From Poa pratensis (Eukaryota > Streptophyta > Magnoliopsida > Poales > Poaceae), in the NCBI GenBank assembly GCA_947311845.1, contig CAMZMU010000027.1, positions 43,178,853 through 43,242,852 on the forward strand: a DNA stretch of 64,000 nucleotides. Direction: 5' to 3'. Shown here in pieces: positions 22,701 through 33,136 of the stretch (its first letter is position 1; every line of letters starts with the position of its first letter). A program made the position numbers and the translations under genes. The notes under the pieces were generated by a model. That model saw only the letters and a list, made by a program, of their open reading frames with translations, made no database searches and had not been told where the DNA came from.

Positions 22701-23567
22701 GAGCTTTGATATGAAAGATCTGGGACAAGCTGATGTGATCCTGAACATTAAGCTGATTAGGGATGAGAGTGGGATTACGTTAACGCAATCACACTATGTT
22801 GAGAAGGTCTTGAGCCGCTTTGGTTATATAGACAGCAAGCCTTCTCCAACACCCTATGATCCCAGTGTGACACTCAGAAAGAACAAAAGGAAACGAGAGA
22901 TCAATTAAGATATTCTCAAGTGATCGGTTCACTCATGTACCTTGCGAGCGCGACGAGACCTGATATCTCTTTTGCTGTGAGCAAGTTGAGCAGGTTCATG
23001 TCTAACCCGGGTATTGATCATTGGCATGCACTTGAAAGGGTCATGCGCTATCTGAACGGTACAATGAGTTATGGGATTCACTATTCAGGGCACCCTGCGG
23101 TGCTTGAGGGATACTGTGATGCGAACTGGATCTCAGATGTTGATGAGCTCTACGCCACAAGTGGATATGCATTTATTCTTGGAGGTGGCGCAGTGTCATG
23201 GAGGTCTTGCAAACAGACCATTTTGACGAGGTCAACCATGGAAGCAGAACTTACTGCTTTAGATACAGCTTCTGTTGAGGCAGAATGGCTGCGTGAGCTC
23301 TTGATGGACTTGCCGGTGGTTGAGAAACCATTACCGGCCATCCTTATGAACTGTGACAACCAAACGGTTATCATGAAAGTGAACAGTGCTAAGGATAATG
23401 CGAAGTCATCAAGACACGTCAAAAGACGCTTGAAGTCTGTCAGGAAAATGAGAAACTCCGGAGTAATAACTGTTAGTTATATTCAAACAGACAAAAACCT
23501 GGCAGATCCCTTTACGAAGGGACTATCACGTAATGTGATAGATAGTGCATCGAGGAGATGGGGTTGA
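19715..23567 (+). pseudogene. Copia Gag-Pol polyprotein, multiply frameshifted
   Basis: Gag (UBN2 type) runs from the ATG at 19715 (MGHLSDALRPDKFTGVDFKRW). A CX2CX4HX4C zinc knuckle follows at about 20435-20475 and is broken by one missing base near 20454. Next come a protease stretch with WWIDTGAN (about 20584) and integrase at 21034-21760 ([15 protein letters not shown] and [10 protein letters not shown], giving the D, D and E). Reverse transcriptase spans 22080-22900 ([27 protein letters not shown]), and RNase H 22920-23567 ([17 protein letters not shown]). At least seven frame changes of single-base type separate these blocks, yet substitutions and stop codons within blocks are few. Similarity to families is otherwise high throughout. 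Confidence 0.92.
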
Positions 23568-24133
23568 GACCCGTGAGCGTTACACCATAGTGGTAACCCA
23601 ACCTATGTGATCGGAGATCCCGTGAATTAGGACCTGGGAAGAACAAGCTAGTGGTTTAACAGAGGAGAGTTATTTTATAACCCTCTCCGTGGGAAGATGC
23701 ATAACTCTCACATTCTGTAAGGCAGGTTGGCAATATGCCTTAATGTGTTTCTGTTGGCTATTCGTAGCAAAGGTGCTATCCTACAGAGCGACCTTGAAAG
23801 AACACACCTATATGAGTCCGACTGTTAAACGTCGCAGTCTATGAGATTTGGGTGATCTCTAGTAAGCTCATGAAGAGACCAGGGAGTATGACGCATATGC
23901 TCCACCCGCGGGGTAGGCTACTGGCAGCCACGTACTGGTTATGACTTTGAGTGAAGTCTATTGGCACCAAACTTGCAATTCAAGGTTCGTCCATTGTTCA
24001 AGTTGCTGGTAGATGTAGCTTGAAGCTCTAGGCGGAAGTTCAACTTAACAGTCTCTGCTGAAACACTGGTATATAAACAAGAAACGAGGTTTGGCAAAAT
24101 CTCTAAATGGGAATTTGAGATCTGGTGGGGGAT

Positions 24134-25107
24134 TGTTAGAATATTGGGCCCATTAGTGGGCAGCCCATATAAGCAATTCTGAAATCTCAAATTGGCCCAT
24201 GTGCATGGCAGAATTTTGGAGGTGCATGTACGTGACTAAAGTTTAGTCCCATACTGCTAGCTTAGAGAGAGCTGCACCACTTTATATAGTGGAGTGTTCT
24301 ATCACTTGGTGTGCTGGCTGAGAATAGAAGGCTCTCTCGTGCGCACTCCTCCTCCTCCTCCGCCGCCGTCCGTCACGACACGCCGCGGGTTGCGGGAATG
24401 AGCCGAGCCGATGCTTATATTTTTGCAGTTCAGGAAAAACGAGTCGTGTTAGCGTACGTGTACAGCTTAGCCAATTCGGATCGCTACCGGATCGTGGGCT
24501 GCTGTAACCGACTCAAACGTGTGCGACGTGGCCGGCCCACGTTGTACCCGTTAGGGTTTTCCGAACCGCACTATATATTGCCGTGCACTGCGTGCGCCGT
24601 CACACACCGAACCAATCTAGGTTTTGCCAATCTCGTGCCTTGCGCCGCCACCGTAGTCTACTCCATCCCGTGCGCCGGCGTGCACCGGCGAACGGGACAG
24701 CAGGTCTCCGGAACCGCTCGTCCTTGTGATCCTGTACGGGAGAGGGCGAATAAGGTTTTTGGGAAGCGCTCCGCGCGACTGCTTTCAAGTTCTTCATCAC
24801 GGCTCGCCTCCTGGACGATCGCCGGATCCGCGGGCGCTCGTCTCCAACGTCGTCTTCTTCGAGCTGTTGCTGATACCGAAGCCGCTCAAGCTGCTGCCGT
24901 CGCTGCTTCAACGACTGCTTCATCTACAACTGTTCGGTACGTGCGACATAAACCGAACTGTTTTACTATGGATGTGTTGGCGTATGTCTTGCTGCTGTTC
25001 ATGTTAATTAGTACATCTAGTATGTTGTGTTTAACATGTTAGTAGCTGTGGTTGTCATGCTTTGTATTCTGGAATTAATCATGAAAATTATGCCTAATAA
25101 TCCAACA
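24134..25107 (+). repeat. 3' LTR of the copia element
   Basis: Near-identical partner of the 5' LTR, preceded by the polypurine tract at about 24124-24132 and followed by the GCTTA target duplication. A 243-codon open frame (24311-25042) exists only because small indels relative to the other LTR remove stops. It has no known domain. Confidence 0.95.
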
Positions 25108-25352
25108 GCTTACACGATCATACGAGTCTCAGATTTTTTCCTTTTCCCTAGCGCCTAGAAGGCTGGAACAAGTGCATGTAGTGGCCCGGTGCATGTGCCT
25201 CATGAGGGGAAAAAAGCCAGCTTAGCGCTCGACGCAAGTCTTAGTGTCCACGCCAGGAAGGCGCGAGGGAAAATCCTGGGACCAACCAGGATCCATCCAT
25301 AACGGCCAGGAATTGAAGCCTGCGCCCACCTAAGCGTCTCCCATCCTATGTA

Positions 25353-25876
25353 TAAGGGTGGATATCGAGCCAACTCGACTCAAATCGTAAATACTCGTTA
25401 GTTAACGACCCAACTCAACTCAACTCGTTAACTAAACGAGCTCTAGACCCTAACTTGGCTCGACTCACTAAAATCTCGAGCTAACTCGATAAACTCATTA
25501 AGCTCGATAATAAACGTTAACAACATAAGCATGTGCAGTCTGAGTAGTAGATATTATAATTTTAACATAAATATTCAAATATATTTCTTAACAACTCGTT
25601 GTTCATAACTTAAAAATCAACAACACGATATAACCTAACTGTTGTTGAACGAAAACATGCAGTGGACTAGCTCAAAAATTTATGATCTTAGCCATATTAC
25701 GAGCTATGCGAGTTTAACGAGTACTCGTAGCTCGACTCATTAAGTTCGTTTTTTTAATGAGCTAGAAATGTCAGCTTGGCTCAACTCATAAGTGTCTGAG
25801 TTCGAGTCGAGTTGAGCCGAGTTGTTGAGTACTCGTTAGTTAAGCTCGTGAGTTTCGAGTTTTATTTCCAGCCCTA
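25353..25876. mobile_element. hAT-like MITE, about 524 bp
   Basis: The left end is TAAGGGTGGATATCGAGCC. The right end, read as reverse complement, is TAGGGCTGGAAATAAAACTC. The subterminal arms are inverted copies over 60 bp or more, rich in AACTCG and CTCGTTAGTTAA motifs. The flanks CCTATGTA (25345-25352) and CCTACGTG (25877-25884) are an imperfect 8-bp target duplication, as expected for hAT elements. The inside has no coding region. Confidence 0.7.
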
Positions 25877-25884
25877 CCTACGTG

Positions 25885-26264
25885 CCCTTACGACACTTGG
25901 CAAGAGGAACAATGTGGAGTCATGCCATTCCTTTAAATGATGGATGCCAATGGTTGCTGTAGAGATGATTAATTTTTCATTAGATACAATATATGTCCAA
26001 TTTTTGCTAAAATATTTTAGCACGTTTTAATTTTGTGTGGAAGATTAGAATCAAAGGCTTTTTTGTGGCAACATTTTTAGAATCAAAGATGGTTGCCTTT
26101 TCAGTTCCGTTGAGGCTTCCGGCCCAACCCAGCCAAGCAGTTCAGGGTTGATTGTGGAAAAAAAGGGGCACAGGTTGAGCAGCCCATTTGAATCTCGTTC
26201 TAGCTGTACTAGTCATAATCAAAGCCCAGATATTTTAACAAGTCGCCATCTCTAGATGGAAATC
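25885..26264. other. No supported gene
   Basis: AT-rich DNA with a short internal duplication (TTAGAATCAAAG at about 26045 and 26079). Nothing else recognised. Confidence 0.4.
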
Positions 26265-26915
26265 ACTAGAAAAAGTCTTCCTTTTGCAAAGGTAACCTCA
26301 GACTTCCTCTCATTGTGACAAGCGTCATCTTCTACTTGCTCGGTCCCCCACGGTTGTTTGCATATCTGCGAAGTGTCGCTACCAGATTGAAAGTGGGAGA
26401 ATGAGAAGGAAAGGGATACGGGAGGTGGGAGGACAGATTTTCGCTTTTATTTTTCTAACCGCATTTTCAAAATGAAATATCTCGAGAACCGCTTATCCAA
26501 ATTACGAACCGTTTTCACTTTCAAAACTAGATCCATATTAATATGTTTCAACGAACTTTAATTTTGTACTCCTGGTTTTGCATAGTTTGTACATCCTGTT
26601 TTGTCTATCTTGTACTCCACTTCTGTGTACTTATCTTCATGTTATGTGTACTTTTGTACTTTGTTTTCTGTGTAGTTGTACTATTGCTTGTGTATCTGAA
26701 CTTTGTACTTTGTGTTCTATCTACTTTGTACTTTCTGTTGTGTAGTTTGTACACTTCCTTCTCTATTTTTGTAATTTGTACACATTATTTTGAATAGTTT
26801 GTAATTCTTGTTCTGTGTAATTTCTATACCATCCTTTGTTCTACTTTAAATTTGTGATGTACCTTTGTACTACCTTTAAATTCGTGATGTACAACTATGT
26901 GATTCTGTACATGCG
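26265..26915 (+). mobile_element. Unclassified repeat, copy A (CACTAGAAAAA start, GTAC-rich)
   Basis: This region aligns with 62546-63200 over several hundred bases. Shared landmarks in order are CACTAGAAAAA, GTGACAAG(C/T)GTCA, CCCCCACGGTT, GTGTCGCTACCA, AAATATCTCGAGAACCG, CAAATTACGAACCGTTTTC, and then a long degenerate array of GTAC-containing phrases (TTTGTACTTTC, TAGTTTGTAC) spaced about 15-30 bp. The CACTA-like start hints at a CACTA derivative, but no matching right terminus was found. The family is not assigned. Confidence 0.6.
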
Positions 26916-27079
26916 GGCCAACCGCCGTGGGGTATCGTTTTCCCTGGTAATTAAGCAGCCCGATCACAGGGTACTCCATGCGGGAGCTTCGGGCGTACGC
27001 ATGCCGTGCCATGATTTGCTTCCATCCCGCGAACGACACGTGTTGCGTTGTGTGCTGGTCCTGGCAGCACCGAATTGAC

Positions 27080-28640
27080 CTTCACGAAGTGAAGCCTTTC
27101 CCTAGTGCTACCCTCTCCGGATGGTTTTAGGGGGTTTCCTATACAACGCCTGCGGCTTCTCTAACGAGATGACGCCCATGCGCGGGTTGGGCCGAGCTAG
27201 GTGAGCTTCCTTTCCGCTTATTTGTTTTCCTTTATTTTTTTCAATTTTCGATTTACCTTTTATTTTCCTTTGTTGTGTCTTTGTGTATGTATTTTTAAGA
27301 TGACTTTCTTTTGTTGGGTAATGAGTGAATAATTTATCTGAACATATCATACTTATGTTCAATTATATGAACATTTTAACCCACGGACAATTAGTTTTAA
27401 CTTTGTGAATATTTTCGTGAACACGTGAACAATTCATTTAACCACATGAGTTTCGAACCTGTGATAAATATTTTGAATTGTGTAAATATGTGAGAAATGT
27501 TTTGATCTTTCAATATTCTGTATGCTTAGATTATGTTTTAGTTTAAATTTTGTTGTAGTATGTATAATTTTAACAAAAAAAATAGATTTTTATTTAACTT
27601 AACTTTAGGGACGAAACTAGGCGGCGTCTCTAATTGGGCCGGAAATGCTCGTGGCATCTGATAGCGGATACATTTTCGGAGGTGCCGACATATTGTTGGG
27701 CCACCCGGCAAAGGCCCATGCGCCGAAAGGATTGGGCCGAACTAGGTGAGCTTCCTTTCCACTCCCTTTTGTCCTGCTTTTTTCTTATTTTATTTTTCGA
27801 TTTTCGATTTAAATTAAAATTTTCTTTTTGTGTTTTGTGTATGTATTTTAACATAGCAATTAGTTTTTGTTGGCTAATGAGTGAATAACTTATTTGAAAC
27901 ATATGATACTAATATTCAATGGTATGAATATTTTAAACAATGAATAGATATTTTTAACTCTGAATATTTTTTGAACCTGTAATTGTTTTTTTTTTTTTAT
28001 TTCTGAATATGTTTAAATTGTGTGAAATTTCAAACTCGTGAATAATTTATTTGAACTACACAAATATGTTTACTTTGCATAAACATTTTATAAAAGTTTT
28101 AAATAATTCCCCCTATCTTTACAAATATATTTGTATACTAAAATATATTCAGTTTAGGGATTTACCTAAATAAACATGAAAAAACAAAGAAAGACAAGAA
28201 CACATTTTAGAAAACAAATTGGGCAGGTCCGAGCCCGTCAACAACCAAGGCGTTGGCGTGAAGCTACAATGACATAGGAGCTCTCGTGTTTTTGGAGTGC
28301 TCCTACATGTCGCTCGGGTGTTTCTCTCGACCAAGGGCCGTTTCGGGTCGTCTCTGAATGACGTCAAGGCTAGACTCAACGAGCCCCACATAGACTTAGA
28401 TTAGGTTATAGTTTTGACTCTTGGTTTAATTTAAATTTGTTTTAATATCTCTAAATTTTAATAAAATCTAGATTTTTTGTATAAATTTCAATGTTCAATT
28501 TCTGTTAAAAATACTTTAGGGACGATCTAGGCAGTGTCCCTTACTAGGCCGGAAATGTGCGGGTACAATTTCGAAAGTGCCGACATATTGTTGGGCCACC
28601 GGCGGAGGCCCGGTTAAGATGCTCTTAGGCCACCATGGAA
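27080..28640. repeat. Diverged large tandem repeats, unclassified
   Basis: TAGGTGAGCTTCCTTTCC and the following 200 bp occur at about 27199 and again at about 27754 (GAGTGAATAA, TGTGTATGTATTTT in both). A second block beginning CTTTAGGGACGA, with GGCCGGAAATG and GTGCCGACATATTGTTGGGC, occurs at about 27603 and about 28513. The repeats are probably part of one larger transposon, possibly continuous with the element starting at 26265. No coding domain was recognised. Confidence 0.5.
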
Positions 28641-28857
28641 ATTCGGGTAGTTCTTATACATAACATATCAATCCAGCTTAATCTTTTTTTCTTCTCGAGC
28701 TTATTTTGTGTGAAAGACAAGTCCGATCACTTAATTCGAGCACGCTCGCAGACTCACAGCCTGGCGCACTAGTACATATGCATGGGCGCGCGGTCCTCAT
28801 CTTTGCTTCGATCCGAAGTGAAAATGACACCAGCTAGTACGTGTAGCCGATGCATGA

Positions 28858-29805
28858 GAGCATCTCCAGCCGCCCCAGGAGCCACAGGCCACTTTTTGGC
28901 CAAATAGCGCCGAAATCTACCAGCCAGTCCCCAGACTTGAAATAGCGCCGTTTTGCGCCGTTTTAGCGCCGGCGCACCCAGCACAAACCCAACAGGCTGG
29001 GTTCGGCCTGGGGGACGGCGCTAAGCAAAAGGGCCCGCAGTCAGCCACTACCACACATTTTCTCTCCTTTTTTTTCTCTCCCACCACCCGCGTGACCTCT
29101 CTCTCCTCTTTCTCCCATGCTCGCACCTCACCGCCGTCCTCGCCCATCGCCGTCGTCCTCTCTCACGCGCCTCCCCTCCGCCCAGCTCCGCCCTATGTGA
29201 ACGGCGCTTTTTTTCCGCTTCTCCTCCACTCGCCGCGTTCTTTCTCGCGCGGCCGCCGGTGTCGCCGTCTGGCTCACGGCCATGGCGGAGCTCATGGCTC
29301 ACGGCCATGGCAGAGCTCGCTGCCCACGCGACCGGGGCCGAGGCTGGGGCGGAACACCACGCATGCGGCCGGGGCGCACGCTGCCGGGGCGCACGCGGAC
29401 AGGGCGGACCTCCGCGCGCGAGCTCGCTGCCCACGCGGCCGGGGCCGAGGCCGGGGCGGACCACCACACACGCGGCCGGGGCGCACGCGGCCACGGCGGA
29501 CCTCCGCGCACGCAGCCAGGGCCGGGGATGGGGCGGCCGGGCAGTGGAGGCGCGGGCCGGCGTCCTCGTCGAGAAGCACGGCGCCGGTGGAGTCCTCGTC
29601 GAGAAGGACGGCGCCGGTGGAGTGAACTCGGTACGCCACAACATGTTCGTTGGAATGACAGGCAACACTGAACTAAAAAAAGAAAATTTCTACATGCTGG
29701 GTGGGGAGACGACTGGAAAGTCATCCCCCAAGACTCAAAATAGCGCCGGCGCTAACACAAAAGCGCAAAAAACCTGGGCTGGGGGCAACACGGCTGGAGA
29801 TGCCC
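28858..29805. mobile_element. PIF/Harbinger-like TIR element with GC-rich core
   Basis: The left end is GAGCATCTCCAGCCG and the right end, read as reverse complement, is GGGCATCTCCAGCCG. TGA lies on both sides (28855-28857 and 29806-29808). Subterminal arms are inverted copies (AAATAGCGCCG, TAGCGCCGGCGC). The core (29090-29620) is very GC-rich with a 107-bp tandem duplication (GAGCTCGCTGCCCACGCG at 29313 and 29420). It is open in many frames on both strands, so no protein is called. Superfamily inferred from the termini and 3-bp duplication. Confidence 0.6.
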
Positions 29806-29808
29806 TGA

Positions 29809-30367
29809 TACTCTCCTCTCATCGAGATGGGCAGTAAACCCTCTTCGCAAGAACAGCACGAATTGAAGCCTAGTACTACAGCAGTTTTTCTCCAGACAAG
29901 GTACGTACGTGGAGGTGGAACGAGGTAGCCACCGCAGAGCACACCGGTACAATTAGTCCGACCGTACAATGAATGATGGAAGCTGAACCTGCGAGGAGGG
30001 AGCGTCCAAGACAAGAGTGGGGGCTCACAGGAACACACATGGAGTATATACCTACCTATACGTACGTACTGGTTGGTGTGTGTCCGCACATCACATGAGG
30101 CTGGCCGACCGACAGACGAGCGCTTAAAACCACCTCTCGTTTTCATGCGCGCGATCCATGCAATGTCCGGCCGGTCGACCGACCGAGTGAACGCCTTCAA
30201 TCGAATTAAGTTGAATTCGTCCACACGCTACCTCAGATCTCCAGTAATGCTACACCTACGGACTAAATGGGCTACGGAAGAGTTACGCGCTGACGAAACA
30301 TCTGACATGTATCCAACGTGGATTATTAGCTCGATCCCACGACAAAAACAAATGCTGCTAAATCCCC
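29809..30367. other. No supported gene
   Basis: Open frames occur on both strands, but none has a recognisable domain. Confidence 0.35.
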
Positions 30368-30378
30368 ATGTCTCCCAG

Positions 30379-30944
30379 GCGACAGAACGGCTGGTTCCTC
30401 GATCCCTTTCTCTACACCTCTCCGGCGGCGGCGGCGGTGCAACCTAAGCCTCTCTCTTCAGGCGGATGCACTGCGACCTCATCGGCTCCTCCTCGTCGGA
30501 AGCGGGAGCGCATCTTGGTCGTCAGCCGCGGCGCGGCGAGCTCCCCTGTTCAGAAGCATCGCGGTGACTTCCCCATTGTTCGGAAGCCACGCGGCGAACT
30601 CGTCCTCTTCGGCAGCTGCAAGTCGAGCTTCCCCCTCTTCGGTACCAGGGAGACGGCATCACCTCGTCATCGGCGGCGCGGCGACCTTAGCCATGGAGCT
30701 GCTTGTTTGCCTTCAGCTTATTGTACTTCCGTTTCCAAGATACTAGTACTGCTCGTTGTAACTTTGGGTTGGACCGAAATTGGTCCCTGCCGCAGGATAC
30801 ATAAACTCAAGTGTTGAGAAGCCCAAGCTTGAACTGGAATTTCAATCTGCACAAGCTACAAAGTGGAAATTAGTACATCTTGTGGATGCTAGCCTTGCTA
30901 GTAATTCCTGTCTGATGGAGAATATCAATAAGCCTGTGAGATAA
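30379..30944 (+). pseudogene. Gene-like remnant with a possible spliced last exon
   Basis: A GC-rich open stretch (30379-30700, Pro/Arg/Ser-rich) is followed by intron-like DNA. A strong acceptor CTGCCGCAG precedes an open segment 30796-30944 (ending ENINKPVR and a stop) with normal codon use. A 3'-UTR-like AT-rich tail follows, with TTCAATATAAAG at about 31090. I do not recognise the product. It may be a small or decayed host gene, and the exon-intron model is tentative. Confidence 0.3.
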
Positions 30945-31455
30945 TGTTCAGTGGAGGAATGAAGCTGTAGGAAAATTGGCAAATGTTGTTGTTCGTAGCT
31001 ACCAAACATTATGAGATGATGTATGCTGTAGCTTTGTCATGCTACCTAACGTGAGATGATGTATGCTCCTTCTGATGTGTATGTACTTGTTCAATATAAA
31101 GCTTGCTCAGTTCTGCAATATTATAAGGAGTGTAAAGCTGTGAATGATAGGAATGTGAACTGAATATTCAGGGAAACAGAAATATGCATGGCCAATAAGA
31201 AGGGCATCAAACTTTCAGTGAAACTGAAAATGCTTGTGCACTGAAACTATACAAACAGATGAAACAAGTTCTGAAGGAAATCGCTAGTTATTACGAGTGT
31301 CACTTGCTGAATTCTGTGATTTAGTAACACGACATCACTGATAGCACATCTCTTAAAATGTTCAACTCCCAACAGTACCAATAAAGAAAGCAGTACACAT
31401 TGCAACTCCAGATGCCGAGAAAAATGAAAACAAATAGATGGATAGTCTCCTCTCT

Positions 31456-31674
31456 TTAAATTACACAGCTTATGTCTAACATCGTATCATTGGGCCTTCC
31501 AAATCCATCAAAGTTTAATTGTGTAGAACTGGACAGAGTAGCAGAGCTTTGCTGAAATTGAAACAACATGCTTGTATATATTCCTAAATTTGGAGGCATA
31601 ACTACTGTGGCTGAACTTCCAGATGGTAACATAGCCGTTGGATTTATGTTGCTCATGTCGAAGTCAAATGGTTC
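31456..31674 (-). pseudogene. Exon-like remnant, minus strand
   Basis: On the minus strand an acceptor TTTTCGGTGCAG precedes a 72-codon open segment (FDFDMSNINPTAMLPSG, then a Gln/Ser-rich tail) ending in a stop at 31456. A weakly similar phrase (DDMNPTMTASVPNG) is readable further upstream on that strand at about 31755-31830, again preceded by a CAG. Two related exons of a decayed gene would fit. The family is unknown to me. Confidence 0.3.
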
Positions 31675-31976
31675 CTGCACCGAAAAAATCATAAGGTGAC
31701 TTGGATGTTGAAGTACTTATTAGAAATATAGAGTTGAAAAATAAAAATATCTGAATTGCTCCATTTGGAACTGAAGCTGTCATCGTTGGATTCATATCGT
31801 CAATACTAATGCCCAAGTTAAATACAAGTTCTGAATCATATGATTAATGTGTACAACGCTGTAACATTCCTTCTCCCCATAAGCAGTATCATATGCTAGA
31901 TAGGAACAAGAATTAAGCATGGAACTAATTTACAGTGATTGACATCTTCTGATTTCATGTTTTGATCATTACTTGA

Positions 31977-32090
31977 GTAGTTCCGATCGTTCTGGCAATC
32001 GCCACCCCTGTACTTTCTTACTGTTAAGTTCCTTGTAACTTGTTCTTCTATCAATGAAAATCGCAGCTCTCCTGCGTCCTTTCAAAAAAT
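31977..32090 (+). mobile_element. Very short 5'-truncated LINE with perfect target duplication
   Basis: A 114-bp insert ends in CGCAGCTCTCCTGCGTCC and an A-tail (TTTCAAAAA). The CAGCTCTCCTGCGT phrase is common at the 3' end of grass LINEs. ATCATTACTTGA lies immediately on both sides (31965-31976 and 32091-32102), a perfect 12-bp target duplication of the length made by target-primed reverse transcription. Confidence 0.8.
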
Positions 32091-32224
32091 CATTACTTGA
32101 CATCTTGTTTGCACTAATTTTTTATGTACCCTAAGCTAGGAGTAGTACTTAATCTTAGGCTGCAACAAATTTCAAGAGGACTTTGGGTCGATCAGAACGA
32201 GGGCAAACCTGCATGAACTTGAGC

Positions 32225-32560
32225 ACCTCGGCCGTGAATCCGAGTGGTTGTGCGTATGTCCGTCCATGGCGAGAATCTCGGCGGCGGCGCGACGGCGTGG
32301 CTTAGCTGCAGGTTGACAAAGATTGTGGGCTACCGGCACGCGCCTGGCCGTTCACGACGGTGCGACACGATGGAGGCAACCCGGCCGGCACGACGGCGAC
32401 GTGTAGGTGCAGGTTGAGCAAGATCGTCGGCGGGATGGAGCCAGCTCGGTCGTCACGACGGCGAGGTCTAGCTGCAGTTTAAGGAAGATCGTGGGCAACC
32501 GGCACGCGGCCTGGCCGTTCACGACGGCGCGATGGAGGCAGCTCGGCCTGGTCGATCTCA
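32225..32560. repeat. GC-rich degenerate tandem repeats
   Basis: The phrase TAGGTGCAGGTTGAGCAAGATCG (with variants TAGCTGCAGGTTGACAAAGATTG and TAGCTGCAGTTTAAGGAAGATCG) recurs at about 32303, 32405 and 32468. GGCCGTTCACGACGG and GATGGAGGCA are also repeated. No reliable coding frame. Confidence 0.65.
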
Positions 32561-32599
32561 AGTTCTCAACGAAGGGTAAAACCTACGCACAGTTCCTGT

Positions 32600-33133
32600 T
32601 TTGGTTCCATGATTAGCGTGATTGATTAGCGGGATCCATTTGTTTTTCTTCCGTTCACTGGCCACGATGGATTCCATCCTCGTCAGCGCGTAAACCATCC
32701 GTAAGTCCCCGTAGGTGTAGCATTTCCGTCAGATCTCTTTTGAATATCCCGGGCATTATACTGCAAGAGTTTACTCATATGATGTACACTTGTACGGTTG
32801 TACCAGTGTCCATGCATGGTACCACTGAATTGAAACATCAGACCAAAAGTACATCTTTTCTATGGACGAGTCTACACGTGAGCACTCGAGCGTGTTCCGA
32901 CTGCGAAACAATATGAATACCCGGAGGAAGAAGATCGTATCTACCCTCGTCACAGCCATAGTCGGCTGAACCACCTGCCATGGCCTCCACACACAACCCG
33001 TTTTTTTCTACTGTAAATGAAAGCCTCCACCGCTCTAGACACCCGGTAAACCGTCACTTTCCCAGTTCCAGACGGCACCCCCACCCCCACTGATAAGTTC
33101 AGTCTCAATGTCTTCTTCTCTATCGGGGCTCAC
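32600..33133. other. No supported gene
   Basis: Short open frames only. No known domains or element ends. Confidence 0.4.
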
Positions 33134-33136
33134 TAA

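Larger units (their letters stand above)
18696..25107 (+). mobile_element. Complete Ty1/copia LTR retrotransposon
   Basis: Two LTRs of 974 bp (18696-19669 and 24134-25107) start TGTTAGAATATTGGG and end AATCCAACA. A perfect 5-bp target duplication GCTTA lies at 18691-18695 and 25108-25112. Order inside is gag, protease, integrase, reverse transcriptase, RNase H, which is the copia order. A polypurine tract GGTGGGGGA directly precedes the 3' LTR. The bases after the 5' LTR (ATCCAAAAACC) do not resemble the usual TGG-starting primer-binding site. By eye the LTRs differ by roughly three substitutions and about eleven small indels, which suggests recent insertion. Confidence 0.95.

Noticed and set aside
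29048..29837. Several overlapping 120-200 codon open frames
   Set aside because: GC-rich duplicated core of a TIR element; open on both strands and in several frames, with no recognised domain.
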